A stretch of DNA of 40,331 nucleotides from an uncultured Clostridia bacterium (GTDB taxonomy: Bacteria > Bacillota > Clostridia > Oscillospirales > Ruminococcaceae): positions 1 through 40,331 of the forward strand of contig CANRLW010000010.1 of the NCBI GenBank assembly GCA_947631575.1, written 5' to 3'. The position numbers and the translations under genes are program-made. How positions within the stretch are numbered: the stretch's first letter is position 1; the number at the start of each line of letters is the position of its first letter. Below the pieces are notes generated by a model. It did no database searches, was not told the DNA's origin, and was given only the letters and a program-made list of their open reading frames with translations. Of the stretch, positions 8,724 through 16,231 are shown in pieces.

Positions 8724-11468
8724 TCAGTCAAATAATTCTTCACAACTTCCTATTCCGTTTTCCTGGAGCAATTCCTTCAAACGTTCAGGATTTCCTGTTG
8801 AACGAGCTGTAGCTATTAGTTGTGTAAGTATCAGATTACTATCATCTAACGAGGCATTATATATTGCTAAGTATCTTGAATACATACCGATTTGCGTATT
8901 ACTCAATATATCTGTAAACAACTTCATTGATTTCCTGGCATCCTTATATTCCTTTGATTTCATATCTATAGTTCTATCATGAAGATCAAGGCTGTCAAGA
9001 ACGGTAAATGTGTGCAGTAAATCAACAGTCTTTTTCTCAAAACCTCTATCACCGTCAATATAAATCGAACGATTCCATACACCGGGCATTATCATTTTTG
9101 ACTGAGTGCCCTCTATTGATAAAAGTATAATAGCGTTGTCCCAATTTTGCATAATATTAGAAAGTGCGTTAAAAAGATTGATAGAATAACCATCAAAAAC
9201 ACCGTGAACAAGACATACCATAGGCGATGCTTTGCTCACGTTATCGTTGATAACGGCAGACAATTCCTCAATGCTGATTCCCTGAACGGGTACAAACACC
9301 TCAGACACATTACCGCCATTAAGAACAGCAGCCAAACACTGAGCTATAAGTTTAGCATTTTCGCTTATCACCAATGGAACTTTCTCAAAAACGCCAAAGC
9401 TGATAGCTTGTGATATTTCAATTGACTGTTCGTTGTCATAACCGATCCGTGTCAGGTTTTCACTCAATTCATCTTCAAATGTATCAACATCATCGATTTC
9501 TCCGTCTTCGACGCAATCAATATGTGAATTAAAAACTGATAATTGATTTGAAAGCTGATTTCCGTTTGAAGTAACAGCAGAATAGAGTGGAGATACAAAT
9601 GCCATATTACTGATAAAATCAGCAACATTTTGTTTTGCCTTTTCTATTTGCGTGGAAATTTTTGTTTCAACATCTGATGCAAGTTGTTCTCTTTGACTGA
9701 GTGCTGATTGTAGTTGCTCCATTTCATCGGCTAACTTATCTCTCTCAACTGCTAATTGTTTTATTTCATTCTGGTTCCTTTCAACTACACTTAATACCTC
9801 ATTGAGTTTTGATTCAGCCTCAGCAAGTTGTTTTTCATTTTCAGCTTTCCACTCATCTGTCAACTGCTGCTTACATAAATCAAGTAGTTCAGCATTTCCT
9901 TGTATAGCTCGGGAAATGATAGTTGTGTCAATATCGGAAGCAGATAAGTATTGGTCAGCTAAACTGATAAAGCCATCGATGTATTCTTGTGCTGTTTCGT
10001 TTGAACAATTGTAGGCAAGTGTCAGTTCTTGAATAATATCCTTAGTGGGAATAGCCGTCAAATAGTTCCTACAATGCTGAACTTCTTTTTTTGATAGCCC
10101 ATATTCACGAAGATTAGCATTAGTGAACCGGGAAATGATAAGAGATTTAACTGCTTCATAAGGATCCCGAACCTGATAAATAGACTGTGGTATCCCGAGT
10201 GATAAAAACTTATAGATTCTGATACTAGCAAGGTCGATGGTATCAGATAGCTTAATGCTATACTGTGGAAGCGTATAAACATCGGATTTAAGGGTGATTT
10301 TATCATTAGCACGGTCAAAATCAGAAGATGAGCATAGTAAGCCGGTTAAGATAGTGTTTTCTTCATAAACAAACAGCAGCTTATTAAAAGAAAATTGAAA
10401 CGATATTCCGTTTTTTAACAAAGAAACTACATCATCAAGTGTTTCACAATTTAACAACTGAATTATCTGCGTAAGTTGAATATTATTACAGAAGTCGGTT
10501 TCTACATAGTCTTTGTTAGGATCGGTGTCTCTGGGAGTTACATTCCAATTCCAAACGCCTATAGCTTGATCAGTGTCAGGTCCGTTTCGCCAATATAAGC
10601 GGTCTCTATTAGAAAAATAATGTGGAATTGTTTCATCAGCAACAAATGGCACAATCTCTCCGCTCTCTGTAATATCGGCAAGTCTAAATATCCATCGCTG
10701 ATCATTGTAGTCATATAAGATCTGACCAATTGAAACGTACTGATAATTTGAAACAAAAGGCTGAGACACTTCATTACCTGCATACCTTTTCAGAGCTTGA
10801 TAATGCTCAAGCTCGTGTTTCATATCAGATATGGTCGATTCAGCGATACGAAGTTTGTCAGTCGTATCACTTAACAAGCGTTGATTTTTCTGTAACTGCT
10901 CATTTACGCCATCAAGTTCATGTTTTAATGCGTCCCCATGTTCCTTCTCTTCAGTCAATTTTTTACTGATTGTCTGAATTTCGGAATTAAGCCTTTCGAT
11001 TTCCGAGCTTTCAAGTTCGACATTATGCTCTTCCAATGCAATATCAGATGTTTTCTTTACAAGAGATAATGCATCATTAAGTAATCTCAGATAATCGTCT
11101 GTATATGCTTGTTCCGTCAGCTTAAAGTACAATTCTATCCTATCGCAGAAAACGCATTCAGGAATAGTTTTTAGCAAAGCTTCTCCGGCGGTAAAGCCTT
11201 CATGTTCAAGTGAGTCACGATGTTCTTTAATCTCCGATAACCATTGTTTAACAGCGCCCTGTATCACAGATTGAATAAAGGGTTTATTAGCGTATTTTAT
11301 AAGAAATGAAAGCGTTTCATCGTCCGTCATCTTTTTTACAGTAAATCCCGGCCTGAGTTTGTTAAACTCTTTAGGATTCTTCTGGAAATAATACCTTACA
11401 GCCGGAAGATGCATACGTTCACAGATATATTTGATTTCGTCGTTTGATAATTCGGAAATATTATACAT
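8724..11468 (-). CDS. Large coiled-coil protein with NTPase-like C-terminus, DruG-like position
   Basis: A 914-residue protein, probably a structural or sensor subunit of the defence complex. Two long coiled coils are readable from heptad-like E/K/L/Q runs: about residues 145-228 and 536-618. Between them is a globular region (about 235-530) rich in aromatic and beta-type sequence. The C-terminal part (about 680-800) has the rhythm of an AAA-type core (PLVISENAKLIAQCLAAVLNG, then MVCLVHGVF, then AIILLSIEG), but I see no Walker A lysine or acidic Walker B, so it looks catalytically degenerate. The ATG at 11468 has GAGAGGAAA upstream; there are 22 bases after the 535-aa gene and 21 before the 337-aa gene. 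By position it corresponds to DruG of Druantia type II, which is inference; no homology search was possible. Confidence 0.8.
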   Translation of the reverse strand: MYNISELSNDEIKYICERMHLPAVRYYFQKNPKEFNKLRPGFTVKKMTDDETLSFLIKYANKPFIQSVIQGAVKQWLSEIKEHRDSLEHEGFTAGEALLKTIPECVFCDRIELYFKLTEQAYTDDYLRLLNDALSLVKKTSDIALEEHNVELESSEIERLNSEIQTISKKLTEEKEHGDALKHELDGVNEQLQKNQRLLSDTTDKLRIAESTISDMKHELEHYQALKRYAGNEVSQPFVSNYQYVSIGQILYDYNDQRWIFRLADITESGEIVPFVADETIPHYFSNRDRLYWRNGPDTDQAIGVWNWNVTPRDTDPNKDYVETDFCNNIQLTQIIQLLNCETLDDVVSLLKNGISFQFSFNKLLFVYEENTILTGLLCSSSDFDRANDKITLKSDVYTLPQYSIKLSDTIDLASIRIYKFLSLGIPQSIYQVRDPYEAVKSLIISRFTNANLREYGLSKKEVQHCRNYLTAIPTKDIIQELTLAYNCSNETAQEYIDGFISLADQYLSASDIDTTIISRAIQGNAELLDLCKQQLTDEWKAENEKQLAEAESKLNEVLSVVERNQNEIKQLAVERDKLADEMEQLQSALSQREQLASDVETKISTQIEKAKQNVADFISNMAFVSPLYSAVTSNGNQLSNQLSVFNSHIDCVEDGEIDDVDTFEDELSENLTRIGYDNEQSIEISQAISFGVFEKVPLVISENAKLIAQCLAAVLNGGNVSEVFVPVQGISIEELSAVINDNVSKASPMVCLVHGVFDGYSINLFNALSNIMQNWDNAIILLSIEGTQSKMIMPGVWNRSIYIDGDRGFEKKTVDLLHTFTVLDSLDLHDRTIDMKSKEYKDARKSMKLFTDILSNTQIGMYSRYLAIYNASLDDSNLILTQLIATARSTGNPERLKELLQENGIGSCEELFD

Positions 11469-11490
11469 ATGATTTCCTCTCTTCCATCTG

Positions 11491-13098
11491 TTATTTGTTG
11501 TTCGATATTCCGATTGATAAATCTAATAAACGTAATTGTCGAACTGTTTCAATATGAAGCATATTATTAACCATTGTTCCGACTATAGCCTGATAGATCT
11601 GTTCATATTGATTATTTCTAAGGTATTGCAGTAAATGATTAACCCATACAGGAATAGGTATCAGTTGACCTCTTGCAGACGCAATGATCGTTTGAGAAAG
11701 AATAGTTATATCTGTATCAAGTATTATATCATTATCAAATTTAATACAGTCATATACATTTGAGCCTATAATTAGAGATATTTCTGTAATTCCTTGGTTT
11801 TCGGTGATTGAAGTTTGTTGTTCTCTAACAGAGAAATGCTTGTAAACCATTTCGGAAGTACCTAAATATATATCAAATTTACTGTTTGATTTTAACAAAA
11901 AGCCTTTGGCAACTTCATTTTTTCTTATTTTACTTAATTCGTTTTCTTCTCCTGCGGAGTTAATATAGGAAAAGCTATATGAATAACCGCTTCGCTGAAG
12001 TGCCTTTGAAATAAAAGTCACTTCTCTTCCGACATATTTTCTGTCTACGGATAAAACAGTCGGAAACAAGCCAAGTGAAAGCTCAACTGTATGAATTCCC
12101 TTTGATATGGTTTTAACTTTTTCTCTATACACTGCATTACCAGAATAAGAATAAACATTCGGTTCATCATTACCACTCGATACTACGCAAACTACATTTG
12201 AATCACTTTTTACTGGAATCATGTAATCCTGCTGCACAACGGGCGGCCATACAGGAATCAGCTCTGGCGGACATTCTAACAGCCATACGCCAAAATTCGA
12301 CTTCATATATGAGCTTATAAGTGTAAAATCTCTTTTGCTATCAACAGACACATCGATTTGAAATTTGATTATTTTGAAGACGGTCTTATTGATTATGACC
12401 TTACCAATCGTGGTTTGGCTGATACTTGAATGATATAAAAAATCGTTTTTAACAACAGCATAGTAATATCTGTTTGTAGATATACTATCACCTCTACGAA
12501 CCTTTTTTCCACCTGTTTCACTATAAGAAAAGATAGCGCCGTTTGACTCAAAACCGTCTGCATAATCAGACCATTTTCTTTGCAAATCATAGAGTGGTGT
12601 TCTTCCCTCAATTGAAATTGAGTAGTTTCTTCCGTACAATGGAATGAAATCTATTGGTATAAGTGTGGTATTGTCCGACAAGAAATTTGATTGATTGACT
12701 TTGACGGTTCTATATTGCTGATATGAAGAAATTTTAACTGTACAATCGAATTTTGCTGCGTTATCTAATGTTTTACTGCCAAGAGCCGGAAAACCTATAC
12801 TAAGTTGAAAATTTTCTGAACCGATTTGTGTAATAAATAATGGTAAACCAACTCTTTGGCTTATTGTGAGTTCCGAGCGACCGTCAACACGCTTATCACA
12901 TTCAGGAGTACGAGATGTTTTCTCTTGGTGATAAAAATGACTTACATTATATTGACCGTTTCTAATATATACCAACTCGCCACATTCAGGACAGTAAAAT
13001 CTCTCCTTTCGAGCCGGAATGTATGATTGTCCCTCAAATTCACTGGCACTAACCTCTTTCTCCGTGCCAACTGCATATCTGTCTATTGCAAATCTCAT
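11491..13098 (-). CDS. Zinc-ribbon protein of defence operon, DruF-like position
   Basis: A 535-residue protein with a likely N-terminal zinc-binding module: CPEC (Cys36, Cys39), HFYH (His54, His57) and Cys67. This reads like the CoiA-type N-terminal ribbon seen on several DNA-processing proteins. The remaining about 460 residues are beta-rich with many short hydrophobic strands and no catalytic motif that I can name. No signal peptide or transmembrane segment is evident. The coding sequence is strongly AT-rich, more so than the two restriction-modification genes upstream. It starts 37 bases after the restriction gene and lies 22 bases before the 914-aa gene. Its place after the methylase and before the coiled-coil protein fits DruF of Druantia type II; that identity is inferred from order only. 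Confidence 0.8.
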   Translation of the reverse strand: MRFAIDRYAVGTEKEVSASEFEGQSYIPARKERFYCPECGELVYIRNGQYNVSHFYHQEKTSRTPECDKRVDGRSELTISQRVGLPLFITQIGSENFQLSIGFPALGSKTLDNAAKFDCTVKISSYQQYRTVKVNQSNFLSDNTTLIPIDFIPLYGRNYSISIEGRTPLYDLQRKWSDYADGFESNGAIFSYSETGGKKVRRGDSISTNRYYYAVVKNDFLYHSSISQTTIGKVIINKTVFKIIKFQIDVSVDSKRDFTLISSYMKSNFGVWLLECPPELIPVWPPVVQQDYMIPVKSDSNVVCVVSSGNDEPNVYSYSGNAVYREKVKTISKGIHTVELSLGLFPTVLSVDRKYVGREVTFISKALQRSGYSYSFSYINSAGEENELSKIRKNEVAKGFLLKSNSKFDIYLGTSEMVYKHFSVREQQTSITENQGITEISLIIGSNVYDCIKFDNDIILDTDITILSQTIIASARGQLIPIPVWVNHLLQYLRNNQYEQIYQAIVGTMVNNMLHIETVRQLRLLDLSIGISNNK

Positions 13099-13135
13099 TT
13101 TATCACCCCACTTTACAAAAAATTAAAAATCCAAA

Positions 13136-13951
13136 TTATTCTTCAATAAACCCCTTATAGCTCCCAAACCCCAGCATATACACCGCCATAGCCACGGCGA
13201 GGTTCTCATCATCAATGTTCTGCTTCTTAGCAAGAGTTTTCAGCTCGTCAATAACAGTATCGTGCGGAACGATAGAGCCTTCAAGCTCGTCCACAGCCTT
13301 CTGAATGATAAACGGCAGAACCATACACATCTGATAGAAAGCGTCCTCCTGACCTGTTACAAGGGCATAGAATTGGTCAAGGCTAACACGGCGGATCAGT
13401 TTATGACCGACTTTTTTCTTGTCAACGGTAGTCTCCCACTTGATATTCTGCGACCTCTGAGCGATCGCTTCAACAAGGAAACAAGCGCAGTCATCATCAT
13501 TAAGGAGCTGATTTTGCATCTTGATGAAGGTCTTTCCTGCCGATGCAGAGTTCATCGTGTTGTGCTTATTCTTCATCTCAACATAGACAGTATGCACTAC
13601 GCTGCCGTCGGGCAGGGCAATACCATCGGGATTCTCAAAGATAACGTCCCAGCCACCCTCTTTGCCGTTATCGGGAACACGGCACTTGTCGATATAGTTG
13701 AATATTCTCTGATGGAAATAGCCTATATCGTTGTTATTGGACTTATCACGCTGACGGAAGATCTCGTTGCTTACGATCTCCTCCCATGATGCCTGATAGA
13801 CGGTCTTATCAAAAATAAGCTTGATAGGGTCAATGATATTCTTGTTGAAACGCTTCAAGTCGAAGGATTCCAGCTTTTCACCGTACTTCTCAATGGTTTT
13901 CTTGACGTGCTTTGTAAAATCTTCTTCGCTGATGAAACTAAGTGTCCACAT
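13136..13951 (-). CDS. Eco47II-family type II restriction endonuclease
   Basis: A 271-residue restriction enzyme of the Eco47II family (known members cut GGNCC). A PD-(D/E)xK-like core is readable: GGWDVIFEN with Asp102, then VYVEMKNKHNTMN with Glu125 and Lys127. The preceding helical region contains HQRIFNYID. The length matches the family. Its ATG shares one base with the methylase stop (TAATG on the minus strand), so its translation is coupled to and follows that of the protecting methylase. Base composition is closer to the methylase than to the AT-rich genes downstream. The cleavage specificity is family inference; the sequence alone does not prove GGNCC. Confidence 0.85.
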   Translation of the reverse strand: MWTLSFISEEDFTKHVKKTIEKYGEKLESFDLKRFNKNIIDPIKLIFDKTVYQASWEEIVSNEIFRQRDKSNNNDIGYFHQRIFNYIDKCRVPDNGKEGGWDVIFENPDGIALPDGSVVHTVYVEMKNKHNTMNSASAGKTFIKMQNQLLNDDDCACFLVEAIAQRSQNIKWETTVDKKKVGHKLIRRVSLDQFYALVTGQEDAFYQMCMVLPFIIQKAVDELEGSIVPHDTVIDELKTLAKKQNIDDENLAVAMAVYMLGFGSYKGFIEE

Positions 13952-15174
13952 TATAATAATCCCTCCAACGCTATTTTTATCTGTTTTGCAATATCATAAG
14001 CAAGGTTTACGGGTACAGCATTACCAACCTGCTTGTACTGTGAGCCGATACTTCCGCAGAACTGCCACTCATCGGGAAAACTCTGGCAACGGGCATTTTC
14101 ACGGATAGTAAACGGGCGAGGCTCAAGGGGGTGACAACGATCTGTCTGCTTCTGGCTCGGAGAAGTCAGTACCGTGAGCGAAGGCTCATCAAGGCTGAGT
14201 CTGCGGAGAATACCAGTCCTTCCGCCCTCCATGTACCAACAGCTTTTCATATACTCCTTGGCAATATCTTCGGGAATATCTCGCCAATATCCGCCCGGAG
14301 GAACAAGCTCAAATATTTTACGCTTATACTCCGAATAGGGTGTACCCTCACTCTTCGGGCAGTCAAGCAGCACATCACGCAGAACTGGCTTATAATCGTG
14401 CGGTGTAGGGAAAGTGAACTTGATCTGATTTGTAAGATCGTTTCTGATACCGATAGTGATAAGTCGTTCACGCTTCTGGGCAACACCATAGTCCCACGCA
14501 TTCAGCACTTTTTTCTGAATGGTGTATCCTGTACTTTCAAAAATATCTGTAATGGTCTTGTATGTCCTGCCCTTATCGTGGGTCAGCAGACCACGGACAT
14601 TCTCAAAAAGAAACATCTTAGGCTGGAGCTGTTCCAAGAATTTCGCATAGTGATAGAACAGTGTTCCACGGGCATCTTCGAGACCGAGCCTTTTTCCTGC
14701 ATAGGAGAAGCTCTGACAAGGTGCGCCGCCCGAAAGCAGATCGAGTTCGCCCTGCTTCAAACCGAAGTATTCTTGCAGATCAAGGCAGGAGACGTTAGCA
14801 ATATCATCGTTGATGACACGCCATTCGGGTCTGTTTCTACGGAGCGTATCAGAAGCATCCTTGTCCACCTCTACAAGACCGAGCGTTTTGAATCCTGCTT
14901 TTTCCACACCGAGAGCAAGACCGCCTGCGCCTGCAAAAAGCTCAATGGTCGAGAATGTCCTTGCTTCTGTTTGTGTCGTAATATCCATAATATCACCGAT
15001 ATTGCAGTTCAGCACCATACATATCTTTTCAAGACTTTCAAGGGATACCGTTTCATTTTTCCCCATACGAGCCATAACATTGAAGCTGATACCCGATGCT
15101 TCTTTCAATTCGGTCTTATTCATTCCTTTGTCGATAAGTAATTTCCAGAGATTATTGTAGCTCACTGCCACCAT
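13951..15174 (-). CDS. C5 cytosine DNA methyltransferase with N-terminal HTH (M protein, DruM-like)
   Basis: A 407-residue DNA (cytosine-5) methyltransferase that protects host sites against the neighbouring enzyme and, in Druantia type II, would be the DruM component. Residues 1-66 form an XRE/Cro-type helix-turn-helix. Motif I is FAGAGGLALG (80-89), motif IV APCQSFS with catalytic Cys153, motif VI ENVRGL (191-196), motif VIII QKRERL (233-238), the target-recognition region lies about 270-350, and motif X is GNAVPVN (384-390). HTH-fused methylases of other type II systems repress their own operon, so autoregulation is likely here. The ATG at 15174 has AGGAAGG upstream. It is the first gene of the operon, with a near-consensus promoter and a palindrome in its leader. 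Confidence 0.93.
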   Translation of the reverse strand: MVAVSYNNLWKLLIDKGMNKTELKEASGISFNVMARMGKNETVSLESLEKICMVLNCNIGDIMDITTQTEARTFSTIELFAGAGGLALGVEKAGFKTLGLVEVDKDASDTLRRNRPEWRVINDDIANVSCLDLQEYFGLKQGELDLLSGGAPCQSFSYAGKRLGLEDARGTLFYHYAKFLEQLQPKMFLFENVRGLLTHDKGRTYKTITDIFESTGYTIQKKVLNAWDYGVAQKRERLITIGIRNDLTNQIKFTFPTPHDYKPVLRDVLLDCPKSEGTPYSEYKRKIFELVPPGGYWRDIPEDIAKEYMKSCWYMEGGRTGILRRLSLDEPSLTVLTSPSQKQTDRCHPLEPRPFTIRENARCQSFPDEWQFCGSIGSQYKQVGNAVPVNLAYDIAKQIKIALEGLL

Positions 15175-15188
15175 GTTTCATTCCTTCC

Positions 15189-15204
15189 TGTATCTTGTGA
15201 TACA
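15189..15204. promoter_or_regulatory. Palindromic operator candidate in the methylase leader
   Basis: TGTATC-TTGT-GATACA, a perfect 6+6 inverted repeat with a 4-base spacer, lies between the -10 box and the ribosome site of the methylase gene. A further TGTATCT half site is at 15250-15256, just upstream of the -35 box. It is a reasonable binding site for the HTH at the methylase N-terminus; this is inference from position and symmetry. Confidence 0.5.
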
Positions 15205-15220
15205 ATAATGGGTTATAAAA

Positions 15221-15249
15221 ATTATAGCACAATCCGTCGAAAAAGTCAA
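15221..15249 (-). promoter_or_regulatory. Promoter of the restriction/Druantia-like operon
   Basis: On the minus strand TTGACT (15249-15244), a 17-base spacer and TATAAT (15226-15221). One -35 mismatch and a perfect -10. Predicted start is near 15213, about 40 bases before the methylase ATG. Confidence 0.8.
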
Positions 15250-15293
15250 TGTATCTCACGAAAGTGTTAGATAATCTTTTGCACTACGTGCTT

Positions 15294-15330
15294 TTAAAAT
15301 AAAAACGCCGTCCTGAATAGGAATGGCGTT
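15294..15330 (-). terminator. Terminator of the short peptide transcript
   Basis: AACGCC (15304-15309) pairs with GGCGTT (15325-15330). On the minus strand the hairpin is followed by TTTATTTT. It ends the transcript starting near 15461 and insulates the methylase promoter from it. Confidence 0.65.
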
Positions 15331-15365
15331 CATAAGCAATGTTGATATTAGGCTGTTTCGGACTT

Positions 15366-15419
15366 TTATCCATATAGGAAAGCTACTACGGATACTAAAA
15401 ACGCCAAAATTATATCCAC
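15366..15419 (-). CDS. 17-residue hydrophobic peptide, type I toxin-like
   Basis: GTG start at 15419 with a strong GGGGAGGTG ribosome site six bases upstream; it encodes MDIILAFLVSVVAFLYG and stops with TAA. The peptide is almost wholly hydrophobic, long enough for one short membrane helix. Its opening (MDIILAFLVSVVA) resembles small holin-like or type I toxin peptides common in Firmicutes, which as I recall usually carry a charged tail; here that tail is missing, so this may be a truncated or minimal form. An in-frame ATG at 15440 would give 24 residues but would place the ribosome site inside the gene. It is framed by a consensus promoter and a terminator, making a compact independent unit of about 160 nt. 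Confidence 0.5.
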   Translation of the reverse strand: MDIILAFLVSVVAFLYG

Positions 15420-15467
15420 AGATTTCACCTCCCCTCGCATAAAGCTCGGGTGGTAACCGGCAAATGT

Positions 15468-15496
15468 ATTATATCACAGTTTAAGTTATTTGTCAA
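15468..15496 (-). promoter_or_regulatory. Consensus promoter of the short peptide gene
   Basis: On the minus strand TTGACA (15496-15491), 17 bases, TATAAT (15473-15468): a perfect sigma-A type consensus. Its -35 box is only 18 bases from the -35 box of the opposite-facing promoter at 15515-15543, so the two could compete or be co-regulated. Confidence 0.85.
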
Positions 15497-15514
15497 TTTA
15501 TGTCATAAAAACTC

Positions 15515-15543
15515 TTGACAAATGCTATTCAATATGCGATAAT
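15515..15543 (+). promoter_or_regulatory. Promoter of a short plus-strand RNA
   Basis: TTGACA (15515-15520), 17 bases, GATAAT (15538-15543). Predicted start near 15550; the strong terminator at 15596-15628 follows at once. Confidence 0.75.
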
Positions 15544-15549
15544 ATAACT

Positions 15550-15628
15550 GTGAGATATAGAAAATGCTAAGAGTTTCATACCATCACAAAAATATCCCCC
15601 TGAGAGTGGTACTCAGGGGGCTTTTTTT
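15550..15628 (+). ncRNA. Candidate small RNA of about 80 nt
   Basis: Predicted from the promoter just upstream and the terminator at its end; no well-supported gene fits between. A short frame from ATG at 15564 runs through the terminator but has no ribosome site (ATAGAAA only), so coding is unlikely. It is divergent from the peptide transcript and does not overlap it, so it is not a classical cis-antisense antitoxin; trans pairing would have to be tested. It could instead be the leader of something lost. Confidence 0.4.
15596..15628. terminator. Strong bidirectional terminator
   Basis: CCCCCTGAG (15596-15604) and CTCAGGGGG (15612-15620) form a perfect 9-bp stem with a 7-nt loop, followed by seven T on the plus strand. 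On the minus strand the XRE gene stops 16 bases before it and ATATTTTTG follows, so it can end both transcripts. Confidence 0.9.
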
Positions 15629-15636
15629 ATGCAGGT

Positions 15637-16029
15637 TTACAAATCCATATCATCTTTAGAGCGGCGTTTATGGGGATTTTTCTGCTGCTTTTCGTTCTGA
15701 AGTTTAAAAGAAGTCTTTATAAGCGACAACACAAGTTCTTTTTCGCGGTCGGTCTTTCCGTGTATCTGCTGAAGGATCTGCATTGAAAGCGAGTCGATGC
15801 CGAGCAGATTTGTGCTTGTTTCAGTAAATATATCGTTTAATGAAAAGCCCATTACTTCACATACTTTTTCAAGCAATAAAATGGTAGGGTTTGCCGTTCC
15901 GCGTTCAAGCTGACCATAATATGAAGTCGTGATATCCGCACGCAGCGCGACATCTTCCTGAGATAATCCGCGCTCTTTGCGCAGTTTTCTCAGCCTTTCT
16001 CCGTATTTAAAACACTTTTCATCTTTCAT
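15637..16029 (-). CDS. XRE-family transcriptional regulator
   Basis: A 130-residue DNA-binding protein. The N-terminal HTH (about 8-63) is clear: GERLRKLRKERGLSQEDVAL, then SYYGQLERGTANPT, with the usual LLEKVCEVMGFSLNDIF closing helix. The C-terminal 60 residues are helical and end in a basic tail (KNPHKRRSKDD) with no recognised sensor domain. I start it at ATG 16029, since AAAGGG lies eight bases upstream; the GTG at 16038 in the same frame directly abuts that ribosome site. It is divergent from the SHOCT membrane protein and separated by a very AT-rich region. It may regulate itself, the membrane protein or the mobile element. Confidence 0.9.
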   Translation of the reverse strand: MKDEKCFKYGERLRKLRKERGLSQEDVALRADITTSYYGQLERGTANPTILLLEKVCEVMGFSLNDIFTETSTNLLGIDSLSMQILQQIHGKTDREKELVLSLIKTSFKLQNEKQQKNPHKRRSKDDMDL

Positions 16030-16111
16030 TTCGATCACCCTTTTTATTATAAGTTATTATAGTTACATTTTCAATATAATATAATAATTAAAAAAAATAA
16101 TTAAAATAGTA

Positions 16112-16140
16112 TTGACATTTTAAAAATATTGTGCTATAAT
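16112..16140 (+). promoter_or_regulatory. Consensus promoter of the SHOCT protein gene
   Basis: TTGACA (16112-16117), 17 bases, TATAAT (16135-16140), about 90 bases before the ATG at 16232. Perfect consensus in an A/T-rich stretch shared with the divergent XRE gene. Confidence 0.85.
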
Positions 16141-16231
16141 ACAATCGTTATAAAAAGTTTTTGTCGGAAATAATCACGACAATAATATAACATAAAACAA
16201 ATCTATATGTGATAAAACGGAGGTAATTATT

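Noticed and set aside
13262-13789. 175-aa plus-strand open frame
   Set aside because: Antisense shadow of the Eco47II-family nuclease gene.
14131-15141. 336-aa plus-strand open frame
   Set aside because: It lies wholly antisense to the methyltransferase, whose motifs are unmistakable; it has no ribosome site or recognisable domain.
2465-15174. DISARM defence system
   Set aside because: DISARM has separate DrmA helicase and DrmB (DUF1998) plus a phospholipase-D protein; here DUF1998 is fused to the helicase and no such nuclease is seen.
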